Shown in pieces: positions 27,159 through 37,472 of a stretch of 64,000 nucleotides of DNA. A program made the translations under genes and the position numbers. Positions within the stretch are counted from its first letter, which is position 1, and each line of letters starts with the position of its first letter. The notes under the pieces were generated by a model. The model was not told where the DNA came from. It searched no databases and was given only the letters and a program-made list of their open reading frames with translations. Source of the DNA: Verrucomicrobiota bacterium (GTDB taxonomy: Bacteria; Verrucomicrobiota; Verrucomicrobiia; Limisphaerales; J093). The DNA is taken from the NCBI GenBank assembly GCA_016871715.1, contig VHCO01000013.1, positions 1 through 64,000 on the forward strand. The letters are read 5' to 3'.

Positions 27159-28640
27159 CTACGGGCTCTCCACCGGCCACACCGGCCGGTGGCGCGGGAT
27201 CTCGGACCTAAAATCGCCCAGGCTCGACCAGTAGAGCCGTTGGCCGAGATCCACCTCCGCCACCGCGACTGTGCCCCATTCCTTCGCTTGGGCCAGGACG
27301 CGGCCCTCGCGATCGTAGACGGCCGAGATCATCCAGTGGCTGGACACGTCCGTGTAGGTGCTGCTGACCAGGAAGACGTGGTTCTCGCACGCTCGCGCCG
27401 CAGCCAGCAACGGATTGCAGCCCGCGACCGGGAACGCAATAACTTCGGCCCCACGCGCGCTCAACTGCCGGGCGACCTCGGGAAAGAAACCGTCGTAGCA
27501 GACCATCATACCGACTTTGCCCAAGCGCGTGTCGAACACGGGATAGTCGGTGCCGGGCGTGATCCCGGCTTCGATTTCGGTGCGTGGCAACGCCACCTTG
27601 CGATACGTGCCGATCAGTGCCCCGTCGGGGCCGAGGAGCACCGCGACGTTGTAGATCAAGTGCTGGTCGCGCTCGACCAACCCCACCACGAGGTGCAACT
27701 GGTGCTGGGCCGCCAAGCCACTGAAGTAGGCGGTCGACGGTCCCGGGATCGGCTCTGCCGCCTGTAAGTAGGACAGGCCGTTGCCCGTTGCCGTAATGGT
27801 CTCGGGCAGCACGACGAGGTCGGCCTTCTGCCGCGCTGCTTCGGCGATCAACGGCTCGAATTGGCGGCAACTGTCCAGCGCGGTCTTTCCACCTTTAGGC
27901 ACATAGTGGACCGTGGCCAAGCGCACCCTGCGGGGTGGCGGAGGCGTGACCGCGGCGAGCGATACCTCGCTCCACTCGACGCTTCCCCGCGATACCCAGC
28001 GCAGGTGAAGCTCGAGGATCGCCTGCGTCGCCTTGGCGGGCGCCTGATAAATGTCGCTGATTTCCGTCCAGCCGTCCGGTCTGGTGGCTCGGTCGGCGGG
28101 ATACTCCGGCTCGGCCAACGGGGGTCGGCCTGGCGCGTAGCTATGGGCGCCGGGGGCATCGTGGGGTACGGGCCGACCCCGGTCATCGCGCCAAAGTAAC
28201 CGTGCTGGAGCGCTGCGGCGCGGCGACGCCACGTTGGTCAAGCGCCGCAAGGCGCAGAACCGGTAGTGTTGGCCGCCGGTGACCGGGAAGGTCTTGGCCC
28301 AATGACCGTCGAGCCCGGCGCGGTCATCGCTGCGAATCACCCAGCTCCCACGGCCCGTCGGGCCGCCAGTAGGATCGAACTGGAACTCGGGCCGCAGCTC
28401 AGCGCGGGCGGCCGCCGCCGCCCAACCCGCATGAACCTCCGGGTCACCGGCCGAGGCCAACTCGCCTCCGAACGTCAACAAGACCCAACTCGCCAGGTAG
28501 GGCGCGCAGTCCGCTGCGCGCTGCAAAACGCGGTGAACATGGGCGACCGCGGCGCGCAGCGGAGTGCGCGCCCTACCGTCGATGGGTAGCCGATCTCGGC
28601 GGCTCATAAGTGGCTTGGCCATCCCGTTTGAGGCATTCAC
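27159..28640 (-). CDS. Carbon-nitrogen hydrolase (nitrilase superfamily) with N-terminal extension
   Basis: '[13 protein letters not shown]', '[19 protein letters not shown]', '[29 protein letters not shown]' (Glu-Lys-Cys triad); N-terminus carries palindromic element copy 2. Confidence 0.88.
   Translation of the reverse strand: MNASNGMAKPLMSRRDRLPIDGRARTPLRAAVAHVHRVLQRAADCAPYLASWVLLTFGGELASAGDPEVHAGWAAAAARAELRPEFQFDPTGGPTGRGSWVIRSDDRAGLDGHWAKTFPVTGGQHYRFCALRRLTNVASPRRSAPARLLWRDDRGRPVPHDAPGAHSYAPGRPPLAEPEYPADRATRPDGWTEISDIYQAPAKATQAILELHLRWVSRGSVEWSEVSLAAVTPPPPRRVRLATVHYVPKGGKTALDSCRQFEPLIAEAARQKADLVVLPETITATGNGLSYLQAAEPIPGPSTAYFSGLAAQHQLHLVVGLVERDQHLIYNVAVLLGPDGALIGTYRKVALPRTEIEAGITPGTDYPVFDTRLGKVGMMVCYDGFFPEVARQLSARGAEVIAFPVAGCNPLLAAARACENHVFLVSSTYTDVSSHWMISAVYDREGRVLAQAKEWGTVAVAEVDLGQRLYWSSLGDFRSEIPRHRPVWPVESP
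28497..28576 (-). repeat. Palindromic dispersed element, copy 2
   Basis: GTAGGGCGCGCAGTCCGCTGCGCGC ... GCGGCGCGCAGCGGAGTGCGCGCCCTAC. Confidence 0.85.
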
Positions 28641-30502
28641 TCACGCGCCACTCCTTGCGGCAAGCGGTACCGCCACAGCTCAGCTTTCGAACCGAAGTAC
28701 ACATCGTCGCCCACCAACGCGAAACCGCAGACGACCCGCACGGGCGCGGGGGCTGCAATCTCGAGTTCGCCTCGGGCCGGATCGTACACATAGACACCCT
28801 TCGCGGTCAGACCGACCAACTTGCCGTCCTGGTGCTGGCCGAGCGAAATGTCCACTTGCGCCCCGGGCAAGCGAACCGTTTTCTCGACGCGCAGCGCCTC
28901 GGGATCGAAAACGACCAGACGATCGCCGGCGGTGGTGTAGACTTTGCCGCGCGCCGCGAGCGTGGCCGGGTACTTGTTGGCGTCCGGCACCAAGGCAGCC
29001 TCGAACACCTTCTGTTTCCGCGCCGGATCGAACGCGAAGAACTTCGCTTCTGTTTCCGTTGGGCGCGTGCCGCCACCGCCGAAGTTGCCGCTGCCACCGA
29101 AGAGTAATCCGCTGTCGGGTTCCCAGGCCAACGATACGATGCTCTGGTTGGTCACCACATGCCGGTAATTCTCGATCGTCTTGTTCAGGTCCGGATCCCA
29201 AACTCCGAGGGCGCCGCCCAACTCGCCGTAGGGCGGTTCGCTGCCGATGTAAATCAGGCCGCCCGGCCCGCGAATCATGGCGCGCGGACGCAGGTGCCCG
29301 TCGCCCACGCCGCCGAACGAGATGGGGTTGCAGTCCGTGCCCGATCCGAACTTCCAGAAGGGCTTGGCTGGGTCATACAGGTTCATGACCGCGCCTCCGT
29401 AGTAGCAGAGGTAAAGCTTGCCGGCATGCTCGAGCAGGGAGTAGACCTCGCCCCCCGGCATGGCTCCCAAATGCTCGCTGCGGCCGGTTTGTGGGTCGTG
29501 CCGAAACGCCTCCAGCGGCATCGCCGTGCTCCCGTACACGACATTGCTCGGCCCCACCCCGACCACGAAGATGTAATCGCCCGCACCGGCGTACTCGAAA
29601 GCGCGGTCGGTCACTGTCCCCGAGCGCGGGTCTTTCAACGAGTAGGTGCCACGGCCGAATGCGACCACCTCGCGTCCATCCCGCAACTTGAGCGAGGGGC
29701 GCGCGGGCGCCTGCGGGACGATGGTGGCTGTCTCGTCGTCCAGGCGCATCACGGTCGGCCCGAACTCGGCGTAGACCTGGCCATCCGAACGGCGCGACAC
29801 GTTCACTGTGCTCCAGCCTTTAGCGCCGCTTAGACCCGGCGGCAGAATGCTCCGGTGCCGGCCAGTGGCGGGATCGAACACGACCAAATCGCCCTGGGCA
29901 GTGCCGATCCCGACGTACACCTTGCCGTTGGGCCCGACGGTCAGGCTGCGGGCGTACATCTCGGTCGGGTGCAGCCGGCCTAAGTCTTCCATGGCACCCG
30001 TTTGGGGGTGGTACCGGACCAGCTTGGCATTTGGGTACGTGCAGGCGTATAGCCAGCCATCCTGGCCGAGGTCGAATTGCCACAGATAAGTCTCGGTCGG
30101 CGACGGTCGGCCTATGACCTTCAGGCCCGCCTCCGGTTCGCTGGGATCGAAACGCAGGATGAGCGCTCCGTCCCAGGTGCCCAGGTAGATCCGGCCGTCC
30201 GGTCCGGTCAACAGGGCCCAGGCGCCGGGTCCTTCGGGGGCATCGAACTGACGCCCTTGGCCGGTGTCGGGGTCGACCTGCACGAGGAACAGCTTGCCGC
30301 TGACTTGGTTGAAGTTGAAGTAGAGTGCCTCGCCTCCACGGCCATCGGGTCCGACCACGCAGCCCATGAGACCGCCCTTGCGGACCGGGATTCCCAGAGT
30401 GTCGAAGCGGCCCGGTTGCGCGGTCGCTGTCGCGGTCCAGAGGTCCGACAGGATCCAGATCAGCAGCGTCAACCAGCCTAACGAGAACGAAGGCGTGCTC
30501 AT
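28637..30502 (-). CDS. Exported beta-propeller (PQQ/WD40-like) protein
   Basis: Signal peptide '[23 protein letters not shown]'; repeated '[24 protein letters not shown]', '[28 protein letters not shown]' blades. Confidence 0.85.
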   Translation of the reverse strand: MSTPSFSLGWLTLLIWILSDLWTATATAQPGRFDTLGIPVRKGGLMGCVVGPDGRGGEALYFNFNQVSGKLFLVQVDPDTGQGRQFDAPEGPGAWALLTGPDGRIYLGTWDGALILRFDPSEPEAGLKVIGRPSPTETYLWQFDLGQDGWLYACTYPNAKLVRYHPQTGAMEDLGRLHPTEMYARSLTVGPNGKVYVGIGTAQGDLVVFDPATGRHRSILPPGLSGAKGWSTVNVSRRSDGQVYAEFGPTVMRLDDETATIVPQAPARPSLKLRDGREVVAFGRGTYSLKDPRSGTVTDRAFEYAGAGDYIFVVGVGPSNVVYGSTAMPLEAFRHDPQTGRSEHLGAMPGGEVYSLLEHAGKLYLCYYGGAVMNLYDPAKPFWKFGSGTDCNPISFGGVGDGHLRPRAMIRGPGGLIYIGSEPPYGELGGALGVWDPDLNKTIENYRHVVTNQSIVSLAWEPDSGLLFGGSGNFGGGGTRPTETEAKFFAFDPARKQKVFEAALVPDANKYPATLAARGKVYTTAGDRLVVFDPEALRVEKTVRLPGAQVDISLGQHQDGKLVGLTAKGVYVYDPARGELEIAAPAPVRVVCGFALVGDDVYFGSKAELWRYRLPQGVARE

Positions 30503-30657
30503 GGGCGCGAGAATCGCTCGGTTTAGTCGCATGCTGTGGTCGACCGCCCCGCTGGGCAAGCGGGAAACTGGTGTGAACGGAACTGGCTGAGCCCGGTGGC
30601 AAGCGAGCGGCAGGGGGCAAGAGGCCCAGAAACAGGGCCAACCGCGGTGTGAGGGAC

Positions 30658-30834
30658 GTGTCAACGATTACAAACATGGCTTATTGCATGTGCATGTGTA
30701 CGAACGGGTGGCAGGGACAAGAGGCGGAGGCAGGGGGTAGAGACCGATCGACCGGTCAACGGAGTGTCAACGGAACGGAGGGAGGAGGATGGCTAGCGGG
30801 TGTGTCAACAATTAAAAGAATGTCTTAATGTATC
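30658..30834 (+). repeat. Two related copies of GTGTCAACrATTAnAAnnATGnCTTAnTG
   Basis: 30658 GTGTCAACGATTACAAACATGGCTTATTGCATG; 30802 GTGTCAACAATTAAAAGAATGTCTTAATGTATC. Confidence 0.7.
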
Positions 30835-31268
30835 AGCTTGGTGCCCTTGGGCTAGCGCTGTTATAGCCCCCTGAGCCGCCGCAGCACGGGAGGCGCAGCG
30901 CGAGGCTGGAGGACGAAGGGTACGGGGCGACGAGTGAAGCGAGAGGGGAACAGTGGCGTCCGGCGTCGGGATGCCCTACCATCCCTCGCGGCCCCCCCCC
31001 GCGGCCTCCTCTTGGCCCTTGGCCGCGTTTGGTCATCGGGGCCGGGGTTCGAGTCGGGGTGGGCAGAGCCTGGCGGGGACCGCATGCGGATCCTGAGACG
31101 GGACGGGAGAGCCTTTGGGGCAGCGCGTCTGGGGCAGGGGCCGGCCCTGTGGCCGACCGCAGCACGTGAGGGCAAGGGCCGATGGGCCTTCGGATGACCC
31201 AGAGCCGACGGTCGCTGACGGCGCGGGATGCCGCGGTGCGATCGTGAGATGCCGGTTGGAGAGCGAGC

Positions 31269-32777
31269 ATGAGTGTGGTGTGCGAAGTATCGACCGAAGT
31301 CAGCGCTGCGGCGTTGGCCCAGGCCCTGGAGGGCGAGCCGGGACGGTTCTTGTTTGAAACGACGGCGATCGACGGTTCGCGGGGGCGTTGTTCGTTGGTC
31401 GGCGCGCGCCCGTTTTTGCGCTTTCGGTGCTGGGGGTCGCGCTGCGAGTTCAGCAGCCGGCGGGGAGTGCACCAGACTTTTGGCAATCCTTGGCATGTGC
31501 TCGAGCGTTTGCTCGAGCGGTACGAGTTGGTCGACCCGATCGAGCTGCCCTTTCCTCTGGGGGGCTGTTTCGGTTACTGGGGATTCGACCTGAAGCACTT
31601 TGTCGAACCGCGACTGCCGCGGCGCTTGGACGAGTTGGGGTTGCCCGACGCGGACCTAGGGTTCTACGACAGCCTGGTCGCGTTCGACCATGGAATCGGT
31701 AAGGTGTGGATCATCGCGACCGGACTCGAGTTGGAAGGCAACCCGTGTCTGGCGCGGGCGCAGTTGGCACAGGCGGATTGGAGGCGGGCGATCGAGCGGG
31801 CCGCTCGGGGGGGCGACGTGGAGAAGGGTGGCGGCATGGCCGGGTGCGGTGGCGCGATGGCGGAGGCAGGTTCTAGGGTGGTGACTGAGGCGGAAGCGGT
31901 CGAGTGGTCCGCACGCGGGGAGGGGCCTGTAGCGGGGATGTCGCGCGCGGGTTACGTGAGCCTGGTGCGGAGAGCGCAGGCGTACATTCGCGCGGGGGAT
32001 ATTTACCAGGTGAATCTGGCGCATCGTTTCATGGCGTCGAACCGTTGGGGTGGATGGGACTGGTACCGGGCACTGCGGGCGTGTTCGCCGGCGCCGTTTG
32101 CGGCATATCTGGATTGCGGGCAATTCCAACTGGTGTCGTCATCGCCGGAGCTGTTTCTGCGGCTGAGCGGGTCGCAAGTGGTGACGCGGCCGATCAAGGG
32201 GACCCGGCCGCGGGCGCGCGACGCAGGCGGCGATGTCCGGCTAGGCCACGAGTTGCTGGCGAGCGACAAGGAGCGGGCCGAGTTGGTGATGATAGTGGAT
32301 TTGCTTCGGAACGATCTGGGTCGGGTCTGCGAGTACGGTTCGGTGCAGGTACCGGACCTCATGCGTTTGGAGCGGTTTGCGCAGGTGCAACACCTGGTGG
32401 CCACGGTGGCCGGGCGGCTGCGATCGAGCGCCACGCATCTCGATGCGCTGGCGGCTTGTTTTCCGGGCGGCAGTGTGACGGGCGCGCCCAAGATCCGGGC
32501 CTTGGAGATCATCGAGGAACTCGAGCCGGTTGCACGGGGGCCGTATACGGGTTGTCTGGGGTATCTAGGCTTCAACCGGGAGAGTCTGCTCAGCATCATC
32601 ATCCGGACGGTGGTGTGTCGGCCGGCCGCGGTGTGTTTCCAGGTGGGCGCTGGGATTGTGAGCGATTCGGTGCCCGAGGCGGAGTACGAGGAGACTCTGG
32701 CGAAGGCGGCGGGATTCGAGGCGGCCTTTGCTTGGCTCGAGCAGAGGCGTTTGCCGTTGGCTCGGGCGCGTGGGTGA
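31269..32777 (+). CDS. pabB: Aminodeoxychorismate synthase component I (PabB/TrpE family)
   Basis: 'AYIRAGDIYQVNLAHRF', 'RPIKGTRPRARDAGGD', 'ACFPGGSVTGAPKIRALEIIEELEPVARGPYTGCLGYLGFN'. Confidence 0.92.
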   Translation: MSVVCEVSTEVSAAALAQALEGEPGRFLFETTAIDGSRGRCSLVGARPFLRFRCWGSRCEFSSRRGVHQTFGNPWHVLERLLERYELVDPIELPFPLGGCFGYWGFDLKHFVEPRLPRRLDELGLPDADLGFYDSLVAFDHGIGKVWIIATGLELEGNPCLARAQLAQADWRRAIERAARGGDVEKGGGMAGCGGAMAEAGSRVVTEAEAVEWSARGEGPVAGMSRAGYVSLVRRAQAYIRAGDIYQVNLAHRFMASNRWGGWDWYRALRACSPAPFAAYLDCGQFQLVSSSPELFLRLSGSQVVTRPIKGTRPRARDAGGDVRLGHELLASDKERAELVMIVDLLRNDLGRVCEYGSVQVPDLMRLERFAQVQHLVATVAGRLRSSATHLDALAACFPGGSVTGAPKIRALEIIEELEPVARGPYTGCLGYLGFNRESLLSIIIRTVVCRPAAVCFQVGAGIVSDSVPEAEYEETLAKAAGFEAAFAWLEQRRLPLARARG

Positions 32778-32786
32778 GGTCGGACG

Positions 32787-33644
32787 ATGATTGCGTACGT
32801 CAATGGCCAGTTTGTCTCCGACGAGGCCGCGGTGGTGTCGGTGTACGACCGCGGTTTCTTGTACGGAGACGGTCTCTTCGAGACGATCCCCGTGTGTCAC
32901 GGCCGACCGTTTCGTTGGGGGCAGCACCTCGATCGGATGCACCGCGGTGCGGCGGCGTTGGGGATGCGCGTGCCGCTTGAGCCCTCGGCTTTGTTGGCGG
33001 TGGCGGCGGAGTTGATCCGGCGGAACCGACGGCCGGAGTCGATCCTGCGGCTAGGGCTATCGAGGGGCGTCGGCGCGCGCGGCTATTCCCCTGCGGGTGC
33101 GACCCAGCCGACGCTGGTGCTGACGTTGCACGAGGCGCCTTGCGGGGAGTCGGAGCGAGCTCTGCAGTGGCGTTTGGTTACGGCGCTCTACCGTGTGCCG
33201 GTTGGAGATCGGCTGGGGCAGTTCAAGCACAGCAGCCGGTTGCTGCAGGTGTTGGCGCGCGCGGAGGCGGAGGCCGCTGGGGCTGACGAAGCGGTGGTGC
33301 TGAACACGCAGGGGGAGGTGGTCGAGACAGCGGCGGGCAACCTGTTCTGGGTTTGTGGTGGCGTGGTCGGCACCGCCCCGGTCGCCCTCGGAGCCCTGCC
33401 GGGAATCACTCGGGGGGTGGTGCTCGAGATCTGCGGGCGACTGGGGATCCCAGCCCGCGAAGCCGTGGTGACGCGCGAACAACTCGCTCAGGCAAAGGTC
33501 CAGGCGCTCTTCGTGACCCTGAGTTCTTTCGGGGTAGTCGAGGCGGTTTCGTGGGATGGCGAGTCGGTGGGTCGCGCGGCGGTAGTCGAGCAGATTCGCC
33601 ACGCCTATCGCGGGGTAGTCGAGTTGGAGGCGGCGCGAAAGTAG
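32787..33644 (+). CDS. pabC: Aminotransferase class IV, probable 4-amino-4-deoxychorismate lyase
   Basis: 'VYDRGFLYGDGLFETIPVCHGRPFRWGQHLDRM'; follows pabB. Confidence 0.8.
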   Translation: MIAYVNGQFVSDEAAVVSVYDRGFLYGDGLFETIPVCHGRPFRWGQHLDRMHRGAAALGMRVPLEPSALLAVAAELIRRNRRPESILRLGLSRGVGARGYSPAGATQPTLVLTLHEAPCGESERALQWRLVTALYRVPVGDRLGQFKHSSRLLQVLARAEAEAAGADEAVVLNTQGEVVETAAGNLFWVCGGVVGTAPVALGALPGITRGVVLEICGRLGIPAREAVVTREQLAQAKVQALFVTLSSFGVVEAVSWDGESVGRAAVVEQIRHAYRGVVELEAARK

Positions 33645-33810
33645 TTTTCACGAAAGTAGATTTCACTTGCCAGGTCAAGCGGTGGTTCTTAGGCTTCGAT
33701 TTCTCACAGCATGGGCGTAGCGCTGCGAACGCAGTCTCGCCGGATGCCGCGCGCAGAGTTGTGCCGGTGTTCAAGGGGTTACCTTGATCACCCTCAGCAA
33801 GAAGGAACTT

Positions 33811-36800
33811 ATGAAAGCAACGAGTAGCTGGTTTACTCCGATCTGTCTTGGGACCGCTTTGCTCCTGGGCTCGAGCACGGTTCTGGGGCTGCCGTTGATC
33901 ACCGACGTGGTCGAGACGGGCGGTGACAACGAACCGACGGACACGATTCTGGCCAAGTGGACCGGGATTACTTGGAACACGACGGTGGCCAACGAGCCGA
34001 CTCCGAACACGCCAGTCGGCACGCCGTTCACGGTGCCAACGTTTGGGGAAGACGTGCCTGCTTATGTGGACCGCAATCATCAATGGAACGGCGCGACGGC
34101 CACGCTGCCGCTGCCGGCGTACTTGGTGGGCGGGGAGTACATCATGAGCGGCAATGACAACCGCGACAATGCCAGCTATCGCCTCGACATCACGGTTTCT
34201 GAGGCGGCGCTGGTTTACGTCCTGGTGGATAACCGGCTTTCGGACGGCGCCGGTGGGGATCCGCCGGAAGGGGGATTGCCGGTCGAGTGGTGGGTGGGGA
34301 TGGCGTGGATGGCGCTCGAGGGGTATCAGCCGGTGTTGAACGGGCTGAATCGGGTGGGGGATCCGTTGATTCCAGACGAGATCGGTGTGGACGAGGGTGG
34401 CGACGGGGTGGGGCCGGGTGCTGGGATCAACCAGTACTCCTCGGTGTACTTCAAGGAGGTGCCCGCCGGCACGTTCAGCATCTACCAGGCAGACAACGCC
34501 GGGCGCAACATGTATGGCGTGGTGATCAAGCCGCTGCCGACCTCGGCCAGTAATCCGCCGGTGATCACGGGGGTGGTTCCGGCCAACAACACCCTGTTCT
34601 ACGGCGCTGGGGGCGGTTTGCGATTCGAGGCGACCACGGTCGCGCCGAATCGGTTGGACGCGGCGAACATCCGCCTGACCCTCAACGGGACGGATGTGTC
34701 AGGTGCTTTGACCATTGGAGGCTCGAACACGAGTCGGACGGCGGCGTACTCCGGTTTGATGGCGAACCAGGTATACACCGCGCGGATCACGGTCAGTGAC
34801 CAGGCCGGCCGCTCGGCGACCCAGGACTTAACGTTCGACACCTTCGATCCTGCGGTCGCGGTGACGGTGGACGCAGAGGACTACAACTACGAGAGCGGCA
34901 GGACCTTAGCTAACCCAGTGCCAGCCGGCTACGCCAACTTGGCGGGGACCGCTGAGATCGATTACCACGATTTGAACACCGCCACGACGGCGGCGGAGTA
35001 TCGGTTCAGCGATTTTGTGGGGTTGGCCGTGAGCACGGATGGGGCACGACCGGGCTACGTGGCGGGTGTGGCGACAGACTATCAGGTGACAAGTTTCCTG
35101 GCTGGGGATTGGCTCAACTACACGCGCAGCTTTCCGGATAAGGTCTACCAAGTCTATTTGCGGGCGTCCGCCGGTTCACCGCAACGAGTGCGCTTGGATC
35201 GGGTGGGTGGCAATCCCACGACGGCGAACCAGACGCTGTTTGGGCTAGGCACCTTCGTCGTGCCGCGCACGACCAATCCCTTCGAGTACATCCCGTTGAC
35301 GGATGCAGCCGGCCAACCGGTGGTCGTGCCGATGGCGGGCGCCACGACGGTGCGGTTGACGGGGTTGCGGTCGCCGACGCCCGGGCCCACGCTCAACTTC
35401 CTGCTCTTTGTGCCGGTCAGCGCGCCGGAGGGGCCGCCCTACGTAGGCACGGTGTCGCCGGGCGTGGACGCCGCGGATGTGGCGCTCGATGCAGTCGTGC
35501 GGGCGACGATCGTCAACGGCGTGAAAACGGTGGCGACTGGGAGTGTCCGACTCACGTTCAACGGCAGCGACGTGACGGGGGCGACGACGGTCACGCCTGG
35601 CGCGGCGGGTGTCGAGGTGACGTACGATCCACCGGGCTTGCTGTCGATCGACACGTCGTACGCGGCGCAGCTTAGCTTCCAGGACACGGCGGGCGGGGGG
35701 CATACGAGCGCGTGGACGTTTAGGACACTGGCCTACAAACCGATCATCACGAGCGTAACCGAGCTCTGGGGGGACGACTCGGTGAATACACCGGCCCAGT
35801 ACACGGGGCAGACGTTCAGCCATCCGAACCTGGGCGCGATCACGCTGGGGACGTTCCAGGAAGACGTTCCGGCGTACCGCGACCGGACGCATCAGTGGAA
35901 CGGGGTGACGGCGGCGTTGCCGTTGCCGTCGTACTTGGTGGGTGGGGAGTACATCATGAGTCGCAACGACAATCGTGACAACAACCCCTATGAACTGGCG
36001 GTGAGGGTCACGGAACCCGCGCTGGTTTATCTGTTGGTCGACAACCGCCTGACCGATGGCGACGGCGCTAACCCGCCGGAATCGGGTAACCCGCTCGATC
36101 AATGGCTAGCGATGTACTGGCTGGGGCTGGATGGTTTTACCCCGGTCCGAAACGGTCTCAACCGCACGGCGAACTTCGCTATCCCGGACGAAGTCGGTGT
36201 GGACGAGGGGGGCGACGGCGTGGGGCCGGGCGTGGCGATGAACAACTATGCGTCGGTCTACGTGCGCGAGGTGCCGGCGGGCATCTTCACCCTCTACGCG
36301 GCTGAGAACGCGGGACGCAACATGTACGGGGTGGTGGTGCGGTCGGTGGCGTCGCATGCGTTCACGCCGGCCATCAGCATCACGAGCCCGGCGGACCAGG
36401 CGACCTTCGCGACGGCGCCGGCCGACATTCCCCTTACGGTTAACGCTTCGGTCCGTAACAGCACGATCGCCAAGGTCGAGTACTACCAGGGGGTACTCAA
36501 CCAGCAGAAGATTGGCGAAGCCACCACGGCGCCGTACACGCTGGCCTGGCCAGGTGTGGGGGCGGGGAGGTACACGTTGCGGGCCAAGGCATTCAGCGCG
36601 GCGGGCGCGTCGGCGGTGTCGGCGCCCGTGACGATCGTGGTGGGGAAGGTGATCAGCGTCAACTTCCAGGCCTCGACGGCGGAGGTGCCGCCGGGCTACT
36701 TACCGGACTATGGCTACATCTTTGCCGATCAGGGCAACGGGTACAGTTACGGTTGGGACGACGACAACACGGCGCACGCGCGGGATCGGAACGACACGCG

Positions 36801-37311
36801 TTCGCCGGACGAGCGTTACGACACGTTCAACCACATGCAGAAGACCGACCCGCTGCCGGCGGGTCGGGTTTGGGAGATTGCGGTTCCCAATGGCCGCTAT
36901 GGCGTGCAGGTGGTCGTGGGCGAGGCGAGCAACTTCGACAGTGTCTACGATCTGCAAGCCGAGGGCACGACGATCGTCCAGGGCACGCCCACTACGGACG
37001 TGCGCTGGTTCGAGGCGACGGCCGTCGTGACGGTCAGCGACGGTCGCTTGAGCCTGGGCAATGGCCCGCTCGCAGCCAATAACAAGGTCGGGTTCGTGGA
37101 CATCGCCACCCTGCCGGCGGAAGTTCCCAGGCCGGTCCTGACCGCGCGGTTGGTAGGCGGGACGCTGACGGTCACCTGGACTCACGCCGGTAAACTCCAA
37201 GAGGCTGGCAGCGTCACGGGCCTGTGGGCCGATGTGGCCGGGAACCCGCAGGGGACGTATTCGGTGTCGGCTACCGAACCGCGCAAGTTCTACCGGGTCA
37301 TTGTCCCGTAG
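33811..37311 (+). CDS. Large secreted multidomain protein: duplicated ~165-aa module, CBM-like and Ig-like segments, malectin-like segment, C-terminal 'LQEAGSVTGLWADVAG...FYRVIVP' tail
   Basis: Signal peptide MKATSSWFTPICLGTALLLGSSTVLG; internal repeats 'EDVPAYVDRNHQWNGATATLPLPAYLVGGEYIMSGNDNRDN' and 'EDVPAYRDRTHQWNGVTAALPLPSYLVGGEYIMSRNDNRDN'. Confidence 0.9.
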   Translation: MKATSSWFTPICLGTALLLGSSTVLGLPLITDVVETGGDNEPTDTILAKWTGITWNTTVANEPTPNTPVGTPFTVPTFGEDVPAYVDRNHQWNGATATLPLPAYLVGGEYIMSGNDNRDNASYRLDITVSEAALVYVLVDNRLSDGAGGDPPEGGLPVEWWVGMAWMALEGYQPVLNGLNRVGDPLIPDEIGVDEGGDGVGPGAGINQYSSVYFKEVPAGTFSIYQADNAGRNMYGVVIKPLPTSASNPPVITGVVPANNTLFYGAGGGLRFEATTVAPNRLDAANIRLTLNGTDVSGALTIGGSNTSRTAAYSGLMANQVYTARITVSDQAGRSATQDLTFDTFDPAVAVTVDAEDYNYESGRTLANPVPAGYANLAGTAEIDYHDLNTATTAAEYRFSDFVGLAVSTDGARPGYVAGVATDYQVTSFLAGDWLNYTRSFPDKVYQVYLRASAGSPQRVRLDRVGGNPTTANQTLFGLGTFVVPRTTNPFEYIPLTDAAGQPVVVPMAGATTVRLTGLRSPTPGPTLNFLLFVPVSAPEGPPYVGTVSPGVDAADVALDAVVRATIVNGVKTVATGSVRLTFNGSDVTGATTVTPGAAGVEVTYDPPGLLSIDTSYAAQLSFQDTAGGGHTSAWTFRTLAYKPIITSVTELWGDDSVNTPAQYTGQTFSHPNLGAITLGTFQEDVPAYRDRTHQWNGVTAALPLPSYLVGGEYIMSRNDNRDNNPYELAVRVTEPALVYLLVDNRLTDGDGANPPESGNPLDQWLAMYWLGLDGFTPVRNGLNRTANFAIPDEVGVDEGGDGVGPGVAMNNYASVYVREVPAGIFTLYAAENAGRNMYGVVVRSVASHAFTPAISITSPADQATFATAPADIPLTVNASVRNSTIAKVEYYQGVLNQQKIGEATTAPYTLAWPGVGAGRYTLRAKAFSAAGASAVSAPVTIVVGKVISVNFQASTAEVPPGYLPDYGYIFADQGNGYSYGWDDDNTAHARDRNDTRSPDERYDTFNHMQKTDPLPAGRVWEIAVPNGRYGVQVVVGEASNFDSVYDLQAEGTTIVQGTPTTDVRWFEATAVVTVSDGRLSLGNGPLAANNKVGFVDIATLPAEVPRPVLTARLVGGTLTVTWTHAGKLQEAGSVTGLWADVAGNPQGTYSVSATEPRKFYRVIVP

Positions 37312-37351
37312 TGGGGGTTCGCTTGTGCTGCCTGAAGGCGGCTTTCCCAGA

Positions 37352-37379
37352 GGCCGGGGCTTTTGCCCCGGCCTTTTTT
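37352..37379 (+). terminator. Rho-independent terminator
   Basis: GGCCGGGGC-TTTT-GCCCCGGCC followed by TTTTTT, 40 bp after the 33811-37311 gene. Confidence 0.92.
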
Positions 37380-37472
37380 CGTGGGACCTCATGCCGTTGG
37401 GAACCTGCTCGGCGGGTCGCATCTCGAGGGGGTCTTTCCAAGCCGGCTTACCCAGGGTAGGCTGGCGGCAAC

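Noticed and set aside
30985-31010. C-run 'ggccccccccgcgg' as a phase-variable tract
   Set aside because: Intergenic, single tract of ordinary length in a high-GC genome; no associated gene start
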